Shown here: positions 1 to 6,359 of the stretch, in pieces | Layout: each line of letters opens with the position of its first letter | How positions within the stretch are numbered: the first letter of the stretch is position 1 | Made by a program: the position numbers and the translations under genes | NCBI GenBank assembly: GCA_023427865.1 | Contig: JAEYZV010000631.1 | Span: 1-6,901, forward strand | From: Acidobacteriota bacterium | Lineage (GTDB): Bacteria > Acidobacteriota > Vicinamibacteria > Vicinamibacterales > Vicinamibacteraceae | DNA length: 6,901 nucleotides | Reading direction: 5' to 3' | Notes under the pieces: model-generated | Databases searched by the model: none | What the model was told of the DNA's origin: nothing | The model's input: the letters and a program-made list of their open reading frames with translations, nothing else

Positions 1-429
1 GGCCGCCCCGAACAGGTAGTCGGTCTTCCCGCCCGACGCGAGGATGCCCTCGTCGCCCCGCATCACGACGACACGGCCCCCGGTGACCTTCTTCAGATGG
101 GCCAGCGTGCCCACGTGATCGAAATGCGCCTGCGTGATGAGCAGCACCTTCACCTGCCGCGGATCCACCCGCAGCGCCTCGATCGACGCGACGATGTGCG
201 GCCCCGACACCGGCAGCGCACCGTCGATCAGGATGTGCCCGGCCGGCGTCGTCACGAGGTACACCGCCAGTCCGCGCGTGCCCACGTAATGGATCGGGCC
301 GGCAATCCTGAAGGGCGCGGTCGGCTCCCGCCATCCGTCCGGGTCGTCCTGCGCGCGCAACGACCGCATCGCCACTGGCGAAACGATGCCTGCACCGGTG
401 AGCTGAAGGAGTTGGCGTCGGGTGAGCAT
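1..429 (-). CDS. Subclass B3-like metallo-beta-lactamase fold hydrolase, Tat-exported (partial, N-terminal part)
   Basis: This is the first 143 codons of a metallo-beta-lactamase fold protein; the reading frame is open to the window edge, so the C-terminal half is missing. The N-terminus carries a twin-arginine signal (TRRQLLQLTGAG, residues 3-14) and a likely cleavage after LRAQ (24-27), so it should be exported folded to the periplasm. Residues 40-70 (FRIAGPIHYVGT, then GLAVYLVTTPAGHILIDG) match the start of subclass B3 enzymes as I know them. The metal motif is TQAHFDH at residues 99-105: the usual HxHxDH has Gln100 in place of the first His, while His102, Asp104 and His105 are present. 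A Gln at this place is known in GOB-type B3 beta-lactamases. The remaining metal ligands lie outside the window. It may hydrolyse beta-lactams or be another B3-fold hydrolase; substrate cannot be decided here. The start at 429 is chosen because the Tat motif follows directly and a -10-like hexamer lies 9 nt upstream. Confidence 0.9.
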   Translation of the reverse strand, partial: MLTRRQLLQLTGAGIVSPVAMRSLRAQDDPDGWREPTAPFRIAGPIHYVGTRGLAVYLVTTPAGHILIDGALPVSGPHIVASIEALRVDPRQVKVLLITQAHFDHVGTLAHLKKVTGGRVVVMRGDEGILASGGKTDYLFGAA

Positions 430-438
430 TGCGGCACA

Positions 439-444
439 AGTCTA
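439..444 (-). promoter_or_regulatory. Putative -10 element of the metallo-beta-lactamase gene (leaderless-type)
   Basis: On the minus strand the hexamer TAGACT lies nine bases before the start codon at 429. It matches four of six bases of the sigma-70 consensus TATAAT. Transcription starting about seven bases downstream would give an mRNA with almost no leader, and no Shine-Dalgarno sequence is visible before the start codon. No convincing -35 hexamer was found at the usual distance. The call rests on position and partial match only. Confidence 0.35.
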
Positions 445-530
445 CCGTCGGCGAAAACGCCCGTGCATCGATGTGGACCGGGCGCCCGCAAGCGTGCCTC
501 GAGTACCGCACGCGCCCCTCGGCAGGGCGC

Positions 531-572
531 GCTCCCCGCTCCCCGCTCCCCGGCACCCGGCACCCGGCACCC
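531..572. repeat. Six-unit heptamer tract (GCTCCCC x3 then GGCACCC x3), G-quadruplex-capable on the minus strand
   Basis: Three perfect copies of GCTCCCC (531-551) are followed without a gap by three perfect copies of GGCACCC (552-572), so a strict 7-bp period is kept for 42 bp. On the minus strand this reads as three GGG runs separated by TGCC and then three GGGG runs separated by AGC, which fits the usual G-quadruplex pattern of four or more G-tracts with short loops. It sits in the divergent intergenic region, ending two bases before the presumed -10 of the VWFA-related gene and covering its -35 position. It may be simple slippage repeat, or it may affect promoter opening; the sequence alone cannot tell. 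Confidence 0.85.
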
Positions 573-574
573 GG

Positions 575-580
575 TATACA
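575..580 (+). promoter_or_regulatory. Putative -10 element of the VWFA-related gene (leaderless-type)
   Basis: TATACA matches four of six bases of TATAAT and is a short AT-rich patch in otherwise extremely GC-rich DNA. It ends eight bases before the ATG at 589, so a normally placed transcription start would fall at or next to the start codon. No Shine-Dalgarno sequence precedes that ATG, which agrees with a leaderless message. The -35 position falls inside the heptamer tract and has no TTGACA-like hexamer. Confidence 0.5.
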
Positions 581-588
581 GTTGCCCC

Positions 589-2844
589 ATGCGGCTCCAG
601 ACGGTTCTCGGTGCCACGGCACTCGCCGTGCTCGCGCTCACGCCTTCGTCCGCGCCCATGCGCGCACAGGCGGCCCAGGACCCGCAACAGCCACCACCGG
701 CCACCGATCCCACACAGCCGGCGTTCCGGGTGGAGGCCAACTTCGTGCGTGTGGACGTCTACCCCACCGCGAACGGGCAACCGGTCTCCGACCTCACCGC
801 AGACGATTTCGAACTGCTCGAGGACGGGCGGCCGCAGACGGTCACGCAGTTCGAGCGGGTGGCGCTCTCGACGACGACCGCGCGCGAGGAGCGGCGCGAT
901 CCGGTGAGCGGCGACCAGGGGCGTGCCGAGGCTGCCGATCCGCGCCGTCGCGTCTTCGTGATCTACCTCGACACGTGGCACACGACGTTTGCCGGGGCGG
1001 TGCGTGCGCGCAAGCCGCTCGTGACGATGCTCGAGCGCCTCATCGGGCCCGAGGACCTCTTTGCCGTGATGACGCCCGACATGGACCCGCGGCAGATCAC
1101 GTTCGCGCGACGCACCGAAACCATCGACCACATGCTTGCGACGCACACGCAGTGGGGAATGCGCGAGAGCCTCGTCCGCCCCCATCCCGAGGAGCAGCAG
1201 CTCGAGATGTGCTTCCCCGAGGGCATGCCGCGCTGCGCGGGCGGCGACGTGAACGCCAACAAGGGGATCGCCGCGCAGCTGATTCGCAGGCGGCGCGAAA
1301 ACGAGGTGCTCCAGTCGCTCGAGGATCTCGTGCGCTACCTCGGCGGCGTCCGCGAGGAACGCAAGGCGCTGATCATGGTGACCAGCGGCTACCAGATGTT
1401 CGAGCCGAAGCCGGACCTGCTGCGCCGCGAGGGCTGCGAGCCACCGCCGACGATGGGCCGGACCGGGATCGGGCCGGATGGACGAATCACCAACAACGTC
1501 GGTGGCGCCCGAAGCGGCCCAATGGGCGCGATGTCGTCGGGCGACTGCTTCACCACGGCGATGAACTACGCGTCGCTGAACAACCGGCAGCGGTTCATGG
1601 CGCTCACGCAGGAAGCCAACCGCTACAACGTCTCGTTCTATCCCTTCGACACGCGGGGCCTCACCGCGTTCGACAAGGACATGGGCGACCGGGACGAAAC
1701 GATGGTGAACGACCGTGGCGAATGGTACAACCGCCAGTCGAACACGCTGCCGGGCACGCTCATGGGCGATCGCGCGTCGCTCGACGTGCGCATGGACTCC
1801 CTGCGCCTGCTCGCCGACAACACCGACGGCCTGGCCGTGATCAACACGAACGATCTCGACGGGGGCGCGCAGCGCATCGTGTCGGATCTGTCGTCGTACT
1901 ACCTGCTCGGGTACTACTCCTCGAACGAGACGCTCGATGGCAAGTGGCGCAACATCCGCGTGCGGGTGAAGCGGCCCGGTGTCGAGGTGCGTGCGCGCAA
2001 GGGGTATCGCGCGCTGCGCCCCGAGGACATGGCCGTCCTGACGTCGACGGCGAGCGGCGCTGCGGGCGGTGGTGCGGGTGATGCAGTGGCGGCGGCAGAG
2101 AGCGCGGCGCTGACCGCGGCACTCGGCAGCGTCGCCGGCGTGCGCGATGGACAACCATGGCGCAGCCGGGCGGCGTGGTTCTTCCACGCCGGGTCGGGCG
2201 CGACGATGCGGACCGGGAAACTGTGGGTCACCGCGGATCTGGATGCGTCCCGCCTGCGCGACACCTCGGTGGCGCAGGGTGGCACGCTCGCCGTCACCGT
2301 CACGACGCCCACGGGCGAGACGCTGGCGAAGGGAGAAGCCGCGCTGGCTGCGGGGGCACGCACGGCAACGGCGGAGCTGACGACAACGAGCGCGCCGCTG
2401 ACGGCGGGCGACCTCCTCGTGCGCTTACGACTCGTCCCTGCGGGGGGCGGCCTTCCGCTCACCGACACGGCCAGGGTCGCGCTGCCCCCTGCCGACCTTC
2501 CGGTGGCGGGCGCGCGGCTGGCGCGCGCGAGCGCGGCCACGCGCCAGCAGTTCATCCCGACGGCAGACCCGCGCTTCCGCCGCAACGAGAAGGTGCGCAT
2601 CGAGGTACCCGTGGCGCCCGGGGCCACGGCGGCCGCCGCGGAACTGCTCGACCAGGCCGGCAAGGTGATGGCCGCGATCCCCGTGACCGCATCGCTCACG
2701 GCGCCAGACGATGCCGGAATCGGCTGGGCGACCGCCGACGTCTCGCTCGCGCCACTCTCGGCGGGCGATTACGTGCTGCGCGTCGCCGTGTCGCATCCGG
2801 ACGGCGACCAGCGCGTGCTCACGGGCGTCCGAGTGGTGCCCTGA
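589..2844 (+). CDS. Secreted protein with VWFA-related Acidobacterial domain (TIGR03436-like)
   Basis: A 751-residue protein with a Sec signal peptide (about residues 1-28; hydrophobic LGATALAVLALTP, then an AQA-type cleavage site; no lipobox Cys). Residues 46-91 form the family's N-terminal beta segment (FRVEANFVRVDVYP, LTADDFELLEDG). The von Willebrand A-like core follows: RVFVIYLDTWHTTF (121-134), KALIMVTSGYQ (259-269) and NRYNVSFYPFDTRGL (344-358). The family's C-terminal signature is at 403-476, including SSYYLLGYYSSN and VRARKGYRAL. The metal-binding DxSxS motif is degenerate (Asp128-Thr-Trp-His-Thr132). An Ala/Gly-rich linker (about 485-510) leads to roughly 240 residues of probable beta-sandwich, ending in a segment (LSAGDYVLRVAV, 724-735) reminiscent of bacterial Ig-like folds. 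All four Cys (208, 216, 283, 320) lie in one insertion inside the VWA core. The family is known from many acidobacterial paralogues with no settled function; protein binding outside the cytoplasm is an inference. The frame is open further upstream, but 589 is chosen for the signal peptide and the -10 spacing. Confidence 0.92.
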   Translation: MRLQTVLGATALAVLALTPSSAPMRAQAAQDPQQPPPATDPTQPAFRVEANFVRVDVYPTANGQPVSDLTADDFELLEDGRPQTVTQFERVALSTTTAREERRDPVSGDQGRAEAADPRRRVFVIYLDTWHTTFAGAVRARKPLVTMLERLIGPEDLFAVMTPDMDPRQITFARRTETIDHMLATHTQWGMRESLVRPHPEEQQLEMCFPEGMPRCAGGDVNANKGIAAQLIRRRRENEVLQSLEDLVRYLGGVREERKALIMVTSGYQMFEPKPDLLRREGCEPPPTMGRTGIGPDGRITNNVGGARSGPMGAMSSGDCFTTAMNYASLNNRQRFMALTQEANRYNVSFYPFDTRGLTAFDKDMGDRDETMVNDRGEWYNRQSNTLPGTLMGDRASLDVRMDSLRLLADNTDGLAVINTNDLDGGAQRIVSDLSSYYLLGYYSSNETLDGKWRNIRVRVKRPGVEVRARKGYRALRPEDMAVLTSTASGAAGGGAGDAVAAAESAALTAALGSVAGVRDGQPWRSRAAWFFHAGSGATMRTGKLWVTADLDASRLRDTSVAQGGTLAVTVTTPTGETLAKGEAALAAGARTATAELTTTSAPLTAGDLLVRLRLVPAGGGLPLTDTARVALPPADLPVAGARLARASAATRQQFIPTADPRFRRNEKVRIEVPVAPGATAAAAELLDQAGKVMAAIPVTASLTAPDDAGIGWATADVSLAPLSAGDYVLRVAVSHPDGDQRVLTGVRVVP

Positions 2845-2866
2845 CGGGCGCCGCGCCGGGCCGTCA
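2842..2866 (+). terminator. Weak hairpin spanning the stop codon of the VWFA-related gene
   Basis: TGACGG at 2842-2847, which begins with the stop codon itself, is perfectly complementary to CCGTCA at 2861-2866, with a GC-rich 13-base loop. There is no following T-run. It could be a weak terminator or 3' end stabiliser, but a six-base stem is easily found by chance in DNA this rich in G and C. Confidence 0.25.
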
Positions 2867-3015
2867 TCGATCCATCACGTTGGTGATCGGCACGATTGAT
2901 CTCCAGCGATTTGGAGCCGCAGGCGCGCCATTCGTCACGGCGCGTGATCATCCGCCTCACGTCAGCCACCCGTTCGTCCTGCCTGCTTTCCTCCTGACGG
3001 AGATCGCGCGACGAC
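2867..3015. other. Intergenic stretch without a recognisable gene or clear promoter
   Basis: No reading frame here has a plausible start, ribosome-binding site and protein-like composition. Small hairpins can be drawn: CTCCA/TGGAG at 2901-2905 and 2912-2916, and CGCGCC/GGCGCG at 2924-2929 and 2939-2944. The promoter of the downstream receptor gene should lie in this stretch if the structured segment after 3016 is its transcribed leader, but I could not identify convincing -35 and -10 hexamers. Confidence 0.5.
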
Positions 3016-3199
3016 TCGCACCCGCCGCGTGACGGATCGTCCCACGGGCCCGCGATACGGCCCACCCGTTGCTGTTCATCACCGTCGCATCACGCGAATC
3101 GAGGCGGGTGTGAAGGGGCAGCTGCGTGCGGGCTCATCGACTCGCACGCGGCGACCGCGCCCCTTCTGCCGCGGCCGCATGGCCGCAGAAGGAGACGTC
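3016..3199 (+). promoter_or_regulatory. Candidate structured 5' leader of the TonB-dependent receptor gene
   Basis: This non-coding stretch before the receptor start holds a series of mostly nested complementary segments. CACCCGCC at 3019-3026 pairs perfectly with GGCGGGTG at 3103-3110. Inside it, GCGTGA at 3027-3032 pairs with TCACGC at 3090-3095, and ACGGG at 3044-3048 with CCCGT at 3065-3069. Next to it, GAAGGGGC at 3112-3119 pairs with GCCCCTTC at 3159-3166, enclosing a 12-pair stem (3121-3132 with 3141-3152, two G-U pairs, 8-base loop). Finally a hairpin at 3162-3192 captures the ribosome-binding site. It matches no riboswitch class that I recognise. I roughly estimate one perfect 8-bp helix by chance in a region of this size and composition, against three seen, so the enrichment is modest. 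Whether the stretch is transcribed is inferred. Confidence 0.45.
3162..3192 (+). promoter_or_regulatory. Hairpin sequestering the receptor gene's Shine-Dalgarno sequence
   Basis: CCTTCTGC at 3162-3169 is perfectly complementary to GCAGAAGG at 3185-3192. After a three-base bulge (3170-3172), GGCC at 3173-3176 pairs with GGCC at 3181-3184, closing a GCAT loop. The right arm contains the bulk of the Shine-Dalgarno sequence AGAAGGAG (3187-3194), which lies five bases before the ATG at 3200. If the hairpin forms, ribosome loading should be hindered. The loop also holds the AT of an alternative in-frame ATG at 3179. The pairing is seen directly; its effect on translation is inferred. Confidence 0.5.
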
Positions 3200-6100
3200 A
3201 TGGGTTCAGCGGGCAGGGTCCTGGCCGCAGCAGCGGCCGTGCTCCTGATGCTGGCACGGCCAGTCGCGGCGCAGGAGCGCTTCGGCGGGTTGACGGGAAC
3301 GGTGACAGATGCCAGCGGCGGCGTGCTCCCCGGGGCGACGGTCACGATCACGAACAAGTCCACAGGCGCCGCGCGGTCGGTGGTCACGAGCGGCGACGGC
3401 CTCTACGTGGTGCAGGACCTGGATCCGGGCCGCTACTCGGTGGTGATGGAACTGGCAGGCTTCGCCAAAGCCGAGTACCCCGACGTGGCCATCACGCTCG
3501 GCAAGACGATCAAGGTGGATGCGCAGCTGAAGGTCGGCGACCTCTCCGAAGTCGTGCAGGTCACGAGCACGCCGCAGGACATCGACGTGCGCAGCACGCT
3601 CGTGGCCCACAACGTGCGCGAGGAGGAGATCGATCGCATGCCGAAGGGCCGCAGTTTCCAGTCCATCGCCCTCACCGCGCCATCGGTGAACGCCGGCGAA
3701 ATCGAGGGCGGCTTCCAGGTGAACGGCGCGAGCGGTGCCGAGAACGCCTTCACGGTCGATGGCGTGGTGACCAACAGCCTCGTGGACGGGCGATCGCGGC
3801 AGAACACCGTCTTCGAGTACCTGCAGGAAGTACAGGTCAAGACCGCCGGCATCGGCGCCGAGTATGGCGGCGCGCTCGGCGGCGTGATCAGCGCCGTCAC
3901 CAAGTCGGGCGGCAACACGTTCCGCGGCGAGGGGCACTACTACTACGAGGGCTCGCCTCTGGCGGCTGGCCCGGTCAAGCGCCTGGTGCTCGACCCGTCC
4001 GACGACGTCACGGTGAGCTACGTGCAGGACAGCGAGATGCCGGACCATCGCAACGAGATCGGTGGTTCGATCGGCGGCCCGATCATCAGGGACAAGCTCT
4101 TCTTCTTCGCGTCGTACTCACCGCGCTTCGCACGTCGCACGAACGAGTACCTGTTCTCGAACGGCACCGAGCCCGGCGAGATCGAGCGCACTCAGACGTT
4201 CACGCAGCTGTTCGGCAAGGTCACCCATCGCGCCGGCCGCATGACATCGTCGGGCTCCGTGCTCGTCACGCCGACGACCACTGAAGGGACGCTGCCGGCA
4301 TACAACGGCGCCGCGAGCAACGTCATCAGCAGTTCACAGGCGGCCAACCAGGTGAACCTCGAGCGCGGCTGGAAGACCATGCAGGTGAGCACCACCGGCA
4401 ACGTCGACGTGACGCTGACCGGCACGTCGTTCCTGTCGGTGCGCGGCGGCTACTTCCACGACAACTACGAGGACACGGGCATCCCCTCGACGACGAGCTA
4501 CACCTACCAGACGTCGAGCATCGGCCTTGCGGGCGTGCCCCCTGCGCTGCAGGGACCGATCGGCACACAGAACACGCCGCGCGCCCTCATCGTCGACCAC
4601 GACACGACCAGCCGCGGGTTCGTCAATGCCGACTACAACATCGCGTTCAATGCCGCCGGCACGCACACGCTCAAGAGCGGCTTCGGGTGGCAGAAGACGA
4701 CCAACGACGCGCAGCAGGCCTACCCCGGCGGCTTCGTGTACCTGTTCTGGGGGAGCGACTTCAACTTCCAGGGCAACCGCGGGCGCGGGCAGTACGGCTA
4801 CTACGAGGTGAACAACCGCGGCGTCCAGGGCAAGGCCGGCGCGGACATCTACTCGCTCTACGTGCAGGATCAGTGGACGCTGAACAACCGCCTGACGCTG
4901 AACCTCGGGCTGCGCACCGAGCGCGAGACCGTGCCGTCGTTCCGCGAAGGCGTAGCGGCGATGCAGTTCGGCTTCGGCGACAAGGTGGCACCGCGCCTCG
5001 GCGCCAGCTACGACGTGCGTGGCGACGGCCGCTTCAAGATCTACGGCAGCTGGGGCCGCTATTACGACTGGACCAAGTACGAGCTCTCGCGCGGGTCCTA
5101 CGGCGGCGACACCTGGACCATCTACTACCGCGGCCTCGATACGCTCGACGTCGGCAGCCTCAACCTGTCGAACATGCCCGGTCCCGATCTCTGGGTGGTG
5201 CCTGGGGGCTTCCGCGATCGGCGGGTCCCGAACTTCGACTCCACCGACCCCGACATCAGGCCGATGTACCAGGACAGCACGAGCATCGGTTCCGAGTACC
5301 AGCTCGGTGCGAACATGTCGGTGGGCGTGCACTACGTCCACAACAACCTGTCGCAGACCATCGAGGACATCGGCGCCGTCGACGCCGAGGGCAACGAGAC
5401 GTACGTGATCGGCAACCCCGGGCGGGGGCTCGCGACGATCCAGTTCCCGTCTGGCGCGACCCCGGTGGGCTTCGCGGTGCCGGAACCGAAGCGGCAGTAC
5501 GACGCCCTCGAGTTCACGGTGAATCGCCGCTTTGCCAACAACTACTTCTGGAGCGCGAGCTACGTGTGGAGCCGGCTCTACGGCAACTATTCGGGCCTTG
5601 CGGCCACCGAGGAGGTCAACACGCCGACGACGAACGTGACCTCGAGCACGGCCCAGCAGCAGGCCGGCAGCATCGCGCGGCCCGGCGGCAACGCGAACCG
5701 TGCCTGGGACATCGACGAGATCTTCTGGGACTCGCGTGGCAACCTCGACGTCCTGGGTCGGCTGCCGACCGATCGGCCGCACGTGCTGAAGCTGTATGGC
5801 AGCTACCTGCTGCCCTTCGGCACCCAGGTCGGCGCGTTCTTCTACGCCGGCAGCGGCACGCCACTGACCACGTACGTGGTGTCGACCAACCAGACGAACC
5901 TGTTCGTCAACGGCCGCGGCGACATGGGCCGCACGCCCGTGCTCTCACGGACCGACCTGCTGGTCTCGCACGAGTTGCCGGTGGGCGGCAACAACAAGCG
6001 CCTCCGCTTCGAGCTGAACGTGCTGAACGTGTTCAACCAGAAAGCGACGCGGCACGCGTTCAACTTCCTGAACCGCGGCGCCGGCGCGCCGCGCCCATCG

Positions 6101-6265
6101 TCGGCCATCGACCTCAGCGACGTGGACCTGTCGCAGGGCTACGATTACCGCGCGCTCATCGAGGCGTCGCCCGACGGGACCAACGCCTACGACCCGCGCT
6201 ACCGCCTGGCCGACCTGTTCGATCCGGGCACCCAGGGCTTCGTCACGGTGAAGTTCCTGTTCTGA
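3200..6265 (+). CDS. TonB-dependent receptor, Oar-like, with N-terminal carboxypeptidase-regulatory-like domain
   Basis: A 1021-residue outer-membrane protein. A Sec signal peptide (1-24/25; LAAAAAVLLMLA, cut near VAA-Q) is followed by a carboxypeptidase-regulatory-like beta domain (about 28-110; GTVTDASGGVLPGATVTI, GLYVVQDLDPGRYSV). A TonB-box-like SEVVQVT (116-122) comes next, then the plug (about 125-240; ENAFTVDGVV, AEYGGALGGVISAVTKSGG) and a barrel of roughly 780 residues. Typical barrel strands include SLYVQDQWTLNNRLTLNLGL (about 552-571), LNVLNVFNQ near 940, and a C-terminal VTVKFLF ending in the Phe expected for barrel assembly. There is no Cys anywhere. Such receptors import large or scarce substrates across the outer membrane using TonB-ExbB-ExbD energy; the substrate here is unknown. 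The start at 3200 is chosen over the in-frame ATG at 3179 because AAGGAG precedes it by five bases. The gene follows the VWFA-related gene in the same direction but after 355 bp, with its own structured leader, so separate transcription is likely. Confidence 0.95.
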   Translation: MGSAGRVLAAAAAVLLMLARPVAAQERFGGLTGTVTDASGGVLPGATVTITNKSTGAARSVVTSGDGLYVVQDLDPGRYSVVMELAGFAKAEYPDVAITLGKTIKVDAQLKVGDLSEVVQVTSTPQDIDVRSTLVAHNVREEEIDRMPKGRSFQSIALTAPSVNAGEIEGGFQVNGASGAENAFTVDGVVTNSLVDGRSRQNTVFEYLQEVQVKTAGIGAEYGGALGGVISAVTKSGGNTFRGEGHYYYEGSPLAAGPVKRLVLDPSDDVTVSYVQDSEMPDHRNEIGGSIGGPIIRDKLFFFASYSPRFARRTNEYLFSNGTEPGEIERTQTFTQLFGKVTHRAGRMTSSGSVLVTPTTTEGTLPAYNGAASNVISSSQAANQVNLERGWKTMQVSTTGNVDVTLTGTSFLSVRGGYFHDNYEDTGIPSTTSYTYQTSSIGLAGVPPALQGPIGTQNTPRALIVDHDTTSRGFVNADYNIAFNAAGTHTLKSGFGWQKTTNDAQQAYPGGFVYLFWGSDFNFQGNRGRGQYGYYEVNNRGVQGKAGADIYSLYVQDQWTLNNRLTLNLGLRTERETVPSFREGVAAMQFGFGDKVAPRLGASYDVRGDGRFKIYGSWGRYYDWTKYELSRGSYGGDTWTIYYRGLDTLDVGSLNLSNMPGPDLWVVPGGFRDRRVPNFDSTDPDIRPMYQDSTSIGSEYQLGANMSVGVHYVHNNLSQTIEDIGAVDAEGNETYVIGNPGRGLATIQFPSGATPVGFAVPEPKRQYDALEFTVNRRFANNYFWSASYVWSRLYGNYSGLAATEEVNTPTTNVTSSTAQQQAGSIARPGGNANRAWDIDEIFWDSRGNLDVLGRLPTDRPHVLKLYGSYLLPFGTQVGAFFYAGSGTPLTTYVVSTNQTNLFVNGRGDMGRTPVLSRTDLLVSHELPVGGNNKRLRFELNVLNVFNQKATRHAFNFLNRGAGAPRPSSAIDLSDVDLSQGYDYRALIEASPDGTNAYDPRYRLADLFDPGTQGFVTVKFLF

Positions 6266-6284
6266 ACACACCACACGCCAGGTA

Positions 6285-6308
6285 CGGACGGCTGTCCTCA
6301 GCCGTCCG
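6285..6308. terminator. Perfect 10-bp hairpin between convergent genes (possible bidirectional terminator or REP-like element)
   Basis: CGGACGGCTG at 6285-6294 is perfectly complementary to CAGCCGTCCG at 6299-6308, with a four-base TCCT loop. It lies 19 bases after the receptor stop codon and about 50 bases beyond the 3' end of the convergent minus-strand gene, an ideal place for a shared terminator. No T-run follows on either strand, so it is not a classic intrinsic terminator; a dispersed palindromic repeat is the alternative. Confidence 0.6.
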
Positions 6309-6359
6309 CCTGCGCGGCCTCAGCCGGTTCGTCCGCGGGTTCCCGGAGAGCGGCTCCCG

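Noticed and set aside
531..572. CRISPR array
   Set aside because: The units are 7 bp, contiguous and without spacers, so this is a simple tandem repeat.
97..588. Upstream in-frame extension of the VWFA-related gene (164 extra codons)
   Set aside because: It overlaps the clearly coding antisense metallo-beta-lactamase gene, has Arg/His/Pro-rich junk composition, and would bury the signal peptide that starts at 589.
442..2187. Long antisense reading frame opposite the VWFA-related gene (581 codons)
   Set aside because: It is His/Arg/Val-rich with no recognisable motif, as expected opposite a high-GC gene; the plus strand has clear family signatures.
2842..2866. Strong intrinsic terminator after the VWFA-related gene
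   Set aside because: The stem has only six pairs with a 13-base loop and no T-run, so it is kept only as a weak feature.
3081..3130. Cobalamin riboswitch before the receptor gene
   Set aside because: Considered because such receptors often carry one, and GCGAATC is faintly reminiscent, but I find no B12-box-like segment or the expected order of conserved elements.
3029..3199. Extension of the receptor gene upstream of 3200, including the in-frame ATG at 3179
   Set aside because: The signal peptide begins just after 3200, and the Shine-Dalgarno sequence is correctly spaced only for that ATG; the extension is Arg/Pro-rich.
4334..5782. Long antisense reading frame (482 codons) and an alternative plus-strand frame at 4687-6450, both within the receptor gene
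   Set aside because: Both have biased composition with no domain pattern, while the receptor frame shows continuous barrel motifs across the whole interval.
589..6265. VWFA-related gene and receptor gene as one operon
   Set aside because: They are 355 bp apart and the receptor has its own leader-like structure and ribosome-binding site; co-orientation alone is not enough.
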